Shown here: in pieces, positions 1-5,543 of the stretch | Position numbering within the stretch: position 1 is the stretch's first letter | Layout of the letters: each line of letters starts with the position of its first letter | Source: Bacteriovoracaceae bacterium | Lineage (GTDB): Bacteria; Bdellovibrionota; Bacteriovoracia; Bacteriovoracales; Bacteriovoracaceae | Length of the DNA stretch: 5,543 bases | Assembly: GCA_947440875.1 (NCBI GenBank) | Contig: CANETG010000193.1 | Span: forward strand, 1 to 5,543 | Direction: 5' to 3' | Translations under genes and position numbers: made by a program | Notes under the pieces: model-generated | What the model was told of the DNA's origin: nothing | The model's input: the letters and a program-made list of their open reading frames with translations, nothing else | Databases searched by the model: none

Positions 1-723
1 ATGAGAGTGACCGAAAATTATCTAACAATTGGAACTCCTTCTGGAAGTATGTCTGTTTTCACAGCGGCACCGGAAGGAAAAAAATGTCCCGTCATCATTG
101 TGCTTCAGGAAATTTTTGGCGTGAACAGTCACATAAAAGATGTCTGCCGTCGTTTAGCGAAGGAAGGGTTTTTAGCGATGGCGCCCGAAGTCTTTCACCG
201 TGAAGGAAATCACATCACTGCCGATTATACTGAACGTGAATTGATCATGCCTCTTTTTCGGTTACTCACAAATGAGAGTCTCATTTCAGACGTGAGGGAC
301 GTGATAAATTTTTTACCGAAACTCGCGAGTGCTGACATGGAAAAAATATTTACTCTAGGGTTTTGTGTGGGAGGCTTCGCGGCCGTTTTAGCCGCGACAG
401 AGTTACCACTCAAAGGAGCCGTTTCTTTTTACGGCGCGGGAGTTGTGCGTCCCAGGGAAGGTCTTAAGATCGGCCCGTATCTTGATAAACTTCAAGAAAT
501 TAAATGTCCTCTGCTTTTGTTTTATGGGGAAAAAGATGTGAGTATTCCGGAATCAGATCGGTTTGAATTGAGGCGAGTACTCGATAAGAATCATATCCCC
601 CATGAAATGGTTGTCCTTAGTCACGCGGATCATGGCTTTTTTTGTGACGAGAGACGAACCTATCACCAAGGCTCGGCAGCGGAAGCTTGGAAGAAAACCT
701 TAGAATGGCTAAGAAGTCTCTAG
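1..723 (+). CDS. dienelactone hydrolase family protein
   Basis: This is a 240-residue alpha/beta hydrolase of the dienelactone hydrolase (carboxymethylenebutenolidase-like) family, a usual length for that family. The visible active-site set is Glu37 in QEIFGV, the nucleophile Cys122 in GFCVGG, Asp179 in GEKDVSIP and His211 in HADHGFF. This matches the Cys-Asp-His triad plus conserved Glu known from Pseudomonas dienelactone hydrolase. The C-terminal HGFFCDERRTYH segment followed by an Ala- and Trp-rich helix is also typical. There is no signal peptide, so it is probably cytoplasmic. The family reaction is ring opening of dienelactones in chlorocatechol breakdown, but most members of unknown context act on other esters or lactones, and no aromatic-degradation genes are visible here. 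The ATG is the first base of the window, so neither the ribosome binding site nor a longer start can be checked. The protein nevertheless begins where family members usually do. It ends with TAG, 88 bases before the next gene. Confidence 0.93.
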   Translation: MRVTENYLTIGTPSGSMSVFTAAPEGKKCPVIIVLQEIFGVNSHIKDVCRRLAKEGFLAMAPEVFHREGNHITADYTERELIMPLFRLLTNESLISDVRDVINFLPKLASADMEKIFTLGFCVGGFAAVLAATELPLKGAVSFYGAGVVRPREGLKIGPYLDKLQEIKCPLLLFYGEKDVSIPESDRFELRRVLDKNHIPHEMVVLSHADHGFFCDERRTYHQGSAAEAWKKTLEWLRSL

Positions 724-798
724 AATCATCTCGAAAATTCAAATCATTACCTAATCCGACTAATCCTCTTTTTTTCTCTCATTCAACGGCCAGATTCC

Positions 799-804
799 GA
801 AGAG
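799..804 (+). promoter_or_regulatory. ribosome binding site of the large exported hydrolase gene
   Basis: GAAGAG lies 7 bases before the ATG at 812 and is a partial Shine-Dalgarno match. Together with the hydrophobic N-terminus it supports this start. The rest of the gap after the first gene (724-798) shows no convincing promoter or terminator; it has a T-rich run near 769-775 without a GC hairpin before it. Confidence 0.45.
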
Positions 805-811
805 TTTCGAT

Positions 812-3800
812 ATGACCCGACTGCTGATCTTGATGGGAATATTCCTTTGCTACTCTTGGCCGCTCGCCAAGGTCAACGTATCCGTATCTCGGAAAAAAAT
901 CTTCATTGGTGTTGATGGAGTTTCGCGAGAAGAATTTGAGCACGCAAGAAACAAGCTAGGTCTTTTCAAATCATTTCCATTTACTAAAACTCACATCGCC
1001 CCTTTTCCCTCGATCAGTGATTACTCGTGGAACGTCATGGTGGGGTCCAGAAAAGTCTTCGGACCCCGTGGGAGAATGAAGTCCTACGAGGCTGCTCATT
1101 TTGATCGTGAGAGAAATGAGCTCGTGGCTGATCCACGTGAGTATTTCCGACGCCTCGGTGAGGATCACTACTATTTCACCGGTGCTTTCGAACACTGGCT
1201 CAATCCCTTTGTCGAATCCCTTTTGTACATTCCCACTGAAGAGCTTCCGAAATTAGAACTGAGACAACTTCTGGCCTCCGTGAAAAGTGATAAGCGTCCG
1301 CTGGTCACAGTGATGGTTGCCTCAAGCGATGCTCTCGCGCATACCCGACCAGATGGGAGTAAATTTCTGGTTGAACTCGATAAATTTATTAACGATCTTC
1401 AAACCCATTATTCAACCCACAACACCCCGGTAGAAATAATTCTTGTTTCCGATCATGGCCAAGCTTCAAGATTTTTCCCGGGTGAGAAAGCCACGCCATT
1501 AATTGGCGTGAACGTCCAAAGTGTGGCGAGCCGAGCGGGTTTGAAAATTGCCACCGAGCTGACGAATCAAAACGACGTCGTGATCCCAGTCATGGCACTC
1601 GCAAACTACGGAACAGCTTTTCTGAAGGATCAGTCTCGTCGCGAAGACTTTGTGGCGGAACTAAGAAAAGAAAATTGGTTCTCACTGGCCGCGTACAGAA
1701 CGGAAGTGACTTCTGAGTTGGTCAAAGTTTCTGTCTTCGATCACAAAGGTGAATCTCGTTTAGCGATTCGAAAAAATAGTGGTTATGAGTATTTCTACGA
1801 AACTGTTTCATCAAATCCACTCCAGCTAGCGCCGAAGGACATTGGTCGCTGGCTCACTGATCGTGAAGCTCGCTTAAGCACTAAGGGAAGTGAGTATCCG
1901 GATTCGCTCCACCGACTGGCGTTTAGTGCCTTTGAAGAAGAAGCCGATTTTCCGGACGTTCTCTTCACCCTAAAAGATGAATACTTCCTGGCGGGGGAAT
2001 TGGACTCCTTTACGACGATGTACCAGACTCATGGATCGATGGGAAAAAGGGCATCATCTGGAATCGTTGCTTCAACTCACGCGATCGCTACCAAGGATGA
2101 TGAATTACGGACCGAGGAAATCCTTGGCGCAGTTGGAATCACACCGCAGAATTTATTTGATAGTACTAAAAAAGATCTTCTCAAAACTCCTGCCGGAAGC
2201 ATCGCAACCGGTTCAGAGAACTGGAGTCATCGCCGAATATTTGCCCTCATGAATCGCGGAGTCCAAGACTCGCGCTATGTTTTTGAGGGGAAAAGTTTTG
2301 ATGTCATCCTCGGGGTAGTAAAACCGCTCCTGGAGCAGAAGGCCCCAGAACTTCCGAAACATAATTGGAAGGAAGTCATGACCTTGAGTGACGCTGCTCA
2401 CCTGGTCGACATGATAATTAAAAATGGAAGCGCCGACCAGATTCATACCGATAAGCGTTTTCTGGGCATCAAGGCCCGTTTGGCCGATACTCGCCGGGAG
2501 ACCCAGCGAGCGCCTTCTGCCGATCACCACGCCTGGAAAGATCCAGATTTCAGGAAGCGCGCTGATGCTGCAAAAAAAATAGCGATGAAATCCTACAGTA
2601 GTATGTTTCTTCTCGAAAAAGCGCTCAGTCTTCCCGAGTTACCTCACATTTTAGACCCACGCGATCACAAATCAGTAGCATCAAAAGATGTGAAAGAAAT
2701 ATTCGCAGAGATATTTAAAGAGCGCTCAATGCTAAGAGATATTTATCCAGAGAAAGTACCACTCTTGTGGAGCACTGACGTCCCTCAGTCGAACGTGACC
2801 CTGGTGTATGTTCCTGGAATCTACAATTCATTGTTCGACGGCGAAATCTTTCGCAGTGGACTCGATCATCTGAAGAATAAGTGGGGCATGCGAATTATTT
2901 CGCCGAGTGTCTTCAGTACCTGTTCATCTCAAGTGAATGGTAAAATCATCATGGATGAAATCAAAAAAGATTATGCCTGGCAAATTGGTCTGGGAAAAAA
3001 ATCCCCGCAGTATTTTATTCTCGGCTACTCCAAAGGGGGAGTCGATGCGCTTCACTCTTTTCTTCAAGATAAAGATTTTGTCGCTCGCCATGTAGAAGGA
3101 TTACTCACGATCGCGTCTCCGATCAAGGGAAGTAGCATCCTTAATAAAACGGATCTTCCCTTCGAAGTCATGCACATGCTCGGTCATGAAAATGCACCAG
3201 AAGTATGTCAGACAACTGAGAAAGCTGCCAAGTCAGTCAATCCCGCAGGAGCTCAGGTATTTCTTCGGAAATCGTCACCGGACCTCATTGGTCTTACTCG
3301 CTATTACTCACTTTCTTTTGCTTCCGCTATGAAATCCTCTCATCTTTTCATGCGGGCCACGAAAAATATTGCTCGCTTCGGAGAACCGAATGATGGCGTT
3401 GTCGCTCTTTCGGCGTCAACGTTTCCAGACGAATTCGGTGCGACGAACTTAGGAATCGTCGAGGCCGATCACCTTTCCGGAATCGTTGCCAGTCACTTTC
3501 CTCACGAAGCCTTTATGGAATCCGTCCTCTTCGCTCTTACGCGTGACGGGGCCTTCAACCATCAGTCCAATCGCGCGCACAATGAAAGTATTCTCTACCA
3601 GGCAAAAAATATAAACCCCGAGCGGCATCAAAACTTCCTTCGTGATCGCATCGGGCATTTGGTGAACAAAATTTTTACGCTCAAAAAAGATGTCTCTCTC
3701 TTAGGCAGAGAGATTCAGAAAGTATTAGCGACTTCGACGCATCGGCTGAAACCGTTTTCGCTCGTTCGCAAGAAAGAGAAAATTTATCTTTCATTTCACG

Positions 3801-4801
3801 ATGGGAGATGGCCTTCCCTCATGGGCGGAAGTACTTTGGAAGTAAAACATGAGCATGAGCTGTATCAATTTTTCCTCACAAGTCTCCAGGCTTCAGGTAA
3901 GAACCTTTTAAAAACTTGTAAGAAGAAGGTTCCCACGAGTCAGCGGCTTCTAGTTCACTTGCCGGCGAATGAACTGGCTTTCCAAGAAGACATGCGACTC
4001 AATGTCCGTGACCTCGATAGTTATATTCACGGTAAGAAGGTTGTTCCAGTGACTTCTTTGACTCACCCGAATGGATTCTCATTCGTTTATGATCACGCAA
4101 GTTCGACCGAGTTTCGAACTGAATATCAATTGAGTTTTGAAGACAGCGCTCCAGGCGATGTGGATGACCAAGCTGTCTCCGGCTGGCAGACCTACGTTGA
4201 CCGGCAGAATAAAGTTTGGGCGCGTCTGACGAGTGCCAACTCAAGCATCCGCCTTTCAACCTACGCCTGGAGATTTCTCGCGAATGATTACCCGGAACTT
4301 GATTTGGAAATCCAGGTCAATGATGACGTCGAAGGTGCCAACGTCCTTCACGGTGGGGATGGAAAAGATGATTCTGCGTTCCAGCTTTGGTTCACATTTA
4401 GAATGATCGATGATCAGAAAAATCGGGAATACTTACGAACCGACGAGCACCTGATGACTTTTGGGTACTACTTCGGCGACGAGATCGAAGGAAAGAAGCT
4501 CGAGCTGAATCAAATTTATCTCAACTATTATTCTGAAAAAGATTTCCTCATCGCCAAGCTCCCCCCAGCGAGACAGAAGTTAATTGGTATGGGTAAGGAC
4601 ATGCTGGGAAGACCCTTACTCTCGCGGCATAATCTCCTCGAGGACATTCGAGTTTCTTATCCAGAAATAGATCCTTTAAGGGCTGAGATCGTGGCCATCA
4701 CCATCCAGCATGATTCCAATGATACCCGCGGAAAATCAGATGCTCTTTTCAAAAAACTTAGTCTACGTCCGCGACTCCAGCGCACAGTGAAAGCCGATTA
4801 A
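812..4801 (+). CDS. exported multi-domain hydrolase: phosphodiesterase-like + lipase-like + DUF3047-like
   Basis: This is a 1329-residue protein starting with a short hydrophobic leader (residues 1-19, ending WPLA), probably an export signal, although the -3 Pro is not ideal. Residues about 27-425 look like an alkaline-phosphatase-superfamily domain of type I phosphodiesterase/nucleotide pyrophosphatase kind. Its candidate metal ligands are Asp35 (GVDGV), Asp173 and His177 (SSDALAH), Asp214 and His215 (VSDHG) and His407 (THGSMG), with Ser69 in FPSIS as the likely nucleophile. Residues about 655-910 look like a lipase-type alpha/beta hydrolase: VPGIYNS oxyanion-region strand, Ser740 in GYSKGG, ASPIKGS at 768-774, Asp861 in NDGVV and His887 in EADH. 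Residues about 1105-1320 resemble DUF3047, with GKDDSAFQLWFTF, EDIRVSYPE and a terminal HDSNDTRG. Residues 430-655 and 910-1100 are unassigned. The reading frame is continuous, so the fusion is not an obvious frameshift artefact. Substrate is unknown; periplasmic or secreted hydrolysis of a phosphodiester and an ester is inferred. The domain calls are from motifs only, and the DUF3047 part is the least certain. Confidence 0.9.
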   Translation: MTRLLILMGIFLCYSWPLAKVNVSVSRKKIFIGVDGVSREEFEHARNKLGLFKSFPFTKTHIAPFPSISDYSWNVMVGSRKVFGPRGRMKSYEAAHFDRERNELVADPREYFRRLGEDHYYFTGAFEHWLNPFVESLLYIPTEELPKLELRQLLASVKSDKRPLVTVMVASSDALAHTRPDGSKFLVELDKFINDLQTHYSTHNTPVEIILVSDHGQASRFFPGEKATPLIGVNVQSVASRAGLKIATELTNQNDVVIPVMALANYGTAFLKDQSRREDFVAELRKENWFSLAAYRTEVTSELVKVSVFDHKGESRLAIRKNSGYEYFYETVSSNPLQLAPKDIGRWLTDREARLSTKGSEYPDSLHRLAFSAFEEEADFPDVLFTLKDEYFLAGELDSFTTMYQTHGSMGKRASSGIVASTHAIATKDDELRTEEILGAVGITPQNLFDSTKKDLLKTPAGSIATGSENWSHRRIFALMNRGVQDSRYVFEGKSFDVILGVVKPLLEQKAPELPKHNWKEVMTLSDAAHLVDMIIKNGSADQIHTDKRFLGIKARLADTRRETQRAPSADHHAWKDPDFRKRADAAKKIAMKSYSSMFLLEKALSLPELPHILDPRDHKSVASKDVKEIFAEIFKERSMLRDIYPEKVPLLWSTDVPQSNVTLVYVPGIYNSLFDGEIFRSGLDHLKNKWGMRIISPSVFSTCSSQVNGKIIMDEIKKDYAWQIGLGKKSPQYFILGYSKGGVDALHSFLQDKDFVARHVEGLLTIASPIKGSSILNKTDLPFEVMHMLGHENAPEVCQTTEKAAKSVNPAGAQVFLRKSSPDLIGLTRYYSLSFASAMKSSHLFMRATKNIARFGEPNDGVVALSASTFPDEFGATNLGIVEADHLSGIVASHFPHEAFMESVLFALTRDGAFNHQSNRAHNESILYQAKNINPERHQNFLRDRIGHLVNKIFTLKKDVSLLGREIQKVLATSTHRLKPFSLVRKKEKIYLSFHDGRWPSLMGGSTLEVKHEHELYQFFLTSLQASGKNLLKTCKKKVPTSQRLLVHLPANELAFQEDMRLNVRDLDSYIHGKKVVPVTSLTHPNGFSFVYDHASSTEFRTEYQLSFEDSAPGDVDDQAVSGWQTYVDRQNKVWARLTSANSSIRLSTYAWRFLANDYPELDLEIQVNDDVEGANVLHGGDGKDDSAFQLWFTFRMIDDQKNREYLRTDEHLMTFGYYFGDEIEGKKLELNQIYLNYYSEKDFLIAKLPPARQKLIGMGKDMLGRPLLSRHNLLEDIRVSYPEIDPLRAEIVAITIQHDSNDTRGKSDALFKKLSLRPRLQRTVKAD

Positions 4802-4821
4802 TTGATTCACCTTTCTTCACC

Positions 4822-4827
4822 TATAAT
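4822..4827 (+). promoter_or_regulatory. candidate sigma-70 -10 box (TATAAT)
   Basis: A perfect TATAAT hexamer lies 20 bases after the stop codon of the large gene. The best -35 candidates are poor: TTGATT at 4802-4807 leaves only a 14-base spacer, and TTAATT at 4798-4803 gives an 18-base spacer but matches only three of six consensus bases. If active, it would start a transcript near 4834 that ends at the terminator at 4988, with no protein gene in between. A chance match in AT-rich DNA is quite possible. Confidence 0.25.
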
Positions 4828-4833
4828 TCAGGT

Positions 4834-4988
4834 TAAAGTGCTCCCATGATCTCCTGAGTCTTTGCTAAGATGTTTATTAACTAGGGTTCATTGGATGCAT
4901 CTGATGAATTGAGCAAAGGAAAAAAGCTAAGGCTGGATTTCTGAGGGCGTACTAGTCAAAAAGACCCACTAAGTGGGTCTTTTTTTTT
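4834..4988 (+). ncRNA. candidate small RNA or structured 3' UTR
   Basis: This stretch lies between a TATAAT box and an intrinsic terminator and contains a nested hairpin. The outer arms are CTTTGCT (4860-4866) and AGCAAAG (4912-4918), a perfect 7-base complement. The inner arms are TTCAT (4887-4891) and ATGAA (4904-4908), extendable by two G-U pairs, and a GATGCATC palindrome (4894-4901) sits in the loop. The only ORFs are a few codons long. It could be an independent small RNA of about 155 nucleotides, or simply the processed tail of the upstream mRNA. It matches no RNA family that I recognise. The 5' end is a guess based on the -10 box. Confidence 0.22.
4958..4988 (+). terminator. strong intrinsic terminator, probably bidirectional
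   Basis: The stem AGACCCAC (4962-4969) pairs perfectly with GTGGGTCT (4973-4980) around a TAA loop and is followed by a run of eight T (4981-4988). A run of A (4958-4962) precedes the stem, so the same hairpin has a U-tract when read from the minus strand. It separates the large gene, and any small RNA, from the gene starting at 5112, so that gene needs its own promoter. Confidence 0.92.
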
Positions 4989-5111
4989 GACTCCTGGTGC
5001 CTCCTTCCGATCTCTTTTTAGAACGCATATTTACGCGGGGATTGAAGGAAATTTCAAATTTTAGCCTGTCGCTGCTTTTCCTTTAAAGAGCTTCTTTGCT
5101 AACCTTCTCCG

Positions 5112-5543
5112 ATGAGAATATTTGTCCTGATCATTTTTTTATTCGCTCTCAAGGCGGCCCGTGCCTCCGGTTTTGAAGCCTATGAGAGTTCATCAAAAGC
5201 TGCCTGGGATTCGGCCAATCACCCAGCGATTCTTGTGAGAAATCCAGAGACTCATTTTCCTTCACTCCCACTCTCGGGGTCATTAGATGGTCAGAGAAAT
5301 CTTTGGTCTGACAGCTACTGGCCGAGACGCGAGGGTGGGATATCGAAGCGCTGGCAGGATCTCACGGGGAAAATTAAATACAAAATTCTAACCGAAAAAC
5401 AAGCGCGGGCACTCACTGAAGATGAAATAGCTAAACTTTCTCCCTCGGAGAAATTCGAGGACCGTGAAGCCCTCGGCAAACTGCTTCCCCTCTTCAACAG
5501 TATTATAAGAGCCAAGCTGAATCGTATATTTTCCCGCCATCGG
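5112..5543 (+). CDS. exported protein, 3' truncated by window; possible transglutaminase-elicitor-like N-terminus
   Basis: The frame stays open from this ATG to the window end, giving 144 residues. The start is well fixed: TAA at 5100-5102 is in frame just upstream and no other start codon lies between. Residues 1-18 form a classic signal peptide with Arg at position 2, a hydrophobic core (IFVLIIFLFAL) and an ARA cleavage site before Ser19, so the product is exported. The mature part has PLSGSLDG (53-60), WSDSYWP (65-71), GGI (75-77), Trp81 and LSPSEKFE (109-116). This order, a W-S-x-YWP motif, then a Gly/Ile/Trp segment, then S-x-x-EK, recalls the N-terminal part of oomycete GP42-type transglutaminase elicitors and bacterial relatives. 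That is recollection, not a search result. The expected Cys/His catalytic region would lie beyond the window. No Shine-Dalgarno sequence is seen before the ATG. The gene follows the terminator, so it is probably transcribed separately from the upstream gene. Confidence 0.85.
   Translation, partial: MRIFVLIIFLFALKAARASGFEAYESSSKAAWDSANHPAILVRNPETHFPSLPLSGSLDGQRNLWSDSYWPRREGGISKRWQDLTGKIKYKILTEKQARALTEDEIAKLSPSEKFEDREALGKLLPLFNSIIRAKLNRIFSRHR

Larger units (their letters stand above)
4802..5111. other. 310-base region without a protein gene
   Basis: No ORF of credible length is seen on either strand. The left part holds a TATAAT box (4822-4827) and a nested inverted repeat (4860-4918). The middle holds a strong intrinsic terminator (4958-4988). 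The right part (4989-5111) is the leader of the next gene. It contains short palindromes (GAAATTTC at 5048-5055 and CTTTAAAG at 5081-5088) but no promoter or Shine-Dalgarno sequence I would call with confidence. A TTGACT hexamer at 4987-4992 overlaps the terminator tail, but the hexamer 17-18 bases downstream matches the -10 consensus poorly. Confidence 0.7.

Noticed and set aside
751..766. Direct repeat CTAATCC at 751-757 and 760-766 upstream of the large gene
   Set aside because: It has two 7-base copies 9 bases apart and could be an operator, but there is no symmetry, no linked promoter and no regulator gene to support it.
848..850. Cys13 in the leader of the large protein as a lipoprotein lipidation site
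   Set aside because: The residues before it (GIFLC) do not fit a lipobox: Leu at -1 instead of Gly, Ala or Ser, and Phe at -2.
2213..2530. Minus-strand open frame of 105 codons within the large gene
   Set aside because: It lies opposite a frame with clear protein motifs on both sides, shows no recognisable domain and has no separate regulatory signals; it is a shadow.
3695..3713. TCTCTCT/AGAGAGA inverted repeat with a 5-base loop
   Set aside because: It is inside the coding frame (SLLGREI), of simple composition, and has no T-run or other signal.
3901..3932. GAACCTT/AAGGTTC inverted repeat
   Set aside because: It has 7-base arms with an 18-base loop inside coding sequence; this is expected by chance in a gene of this length.
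4891..4944. Small ORF from TTG reading LDASDELSKGKKLRLDF, open back to a TAG at 4882-4884
   Set aside because: It has 17 codons, a rare start and no ribosome site, and lies within the hairpin region. The GSLD string it shares with the third gene is too short to call a gene remnant.
4987..5016. TTGACT as a -35 box for the third gene
   Set aside because: It overlaps the terminator tail, and the hexamers 17 or 18 bases downstream (ATCTCT, TCTCTT) match the -10 consensus poorly.

Overview
The window carries three co-directional protein genes on the + strand, with moderate GC by eye and no insertion sequence, integrase, tRNA, rRNA or CRISPR repeat that I can recognise. The two larger intact or partial novel genes look like exported proteins of a Gram-negative bacterium. 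The large multi-domain secreted hydrolase, followed by a small-leader exported protein with a WSDSYWP motif, reminds me of Bdellovibrionota (Bdellovibrio/Bacteriovorax-like predators). That placement is inference from memory, with no marker gene here to confirm it.

Layout. Positions 1-723 encode a complete cytoplasmic dienelactone hydrolase family protein with an intact Glu/Cys/Asp/His active site. After an 88-base gap, 812-4801 encodes a 1329-residue exported protein. It combines an alkaline-phosphatase-superfamily (type I phosphodiesterase/pyrophosphatase-like) domain with all metal ligands present, a lipase-like alpha/beta hydrolase domain with a GYSKG nucleophile elbow and plausible Asp and His partners, and a C-terminal region resembling DUF3047. 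Long unassigned linkers separate these parts. Positions 4802-5111 hold no protein gene. They contain a consensus TATAAT box, a nested hairpin and a strong, probably bidirectional, intrinsic terminator, so a small RNA or a structured 3' UTR is possible. From 5112 to the window end is the 5' part of a third gene with a clear signal peptide and no stop in the window. Its motif order suggests a transglutaminase-elicitor-like protein, cut before its catalytic region.

How they fit together. The first protein is a housekeeping-type hydrolase and shows no obvious functional link to the others. The second and third look like separately transcribed exported proteins, because a terminator lies between them. 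The most unusual object is the 1329-residue protein. A phosphodiesterase-like and a lipase-like active site on one exported chain could in principle attack the headgroup and acyl parts of one lipid substrate, but no substrate can be read from the sequence.
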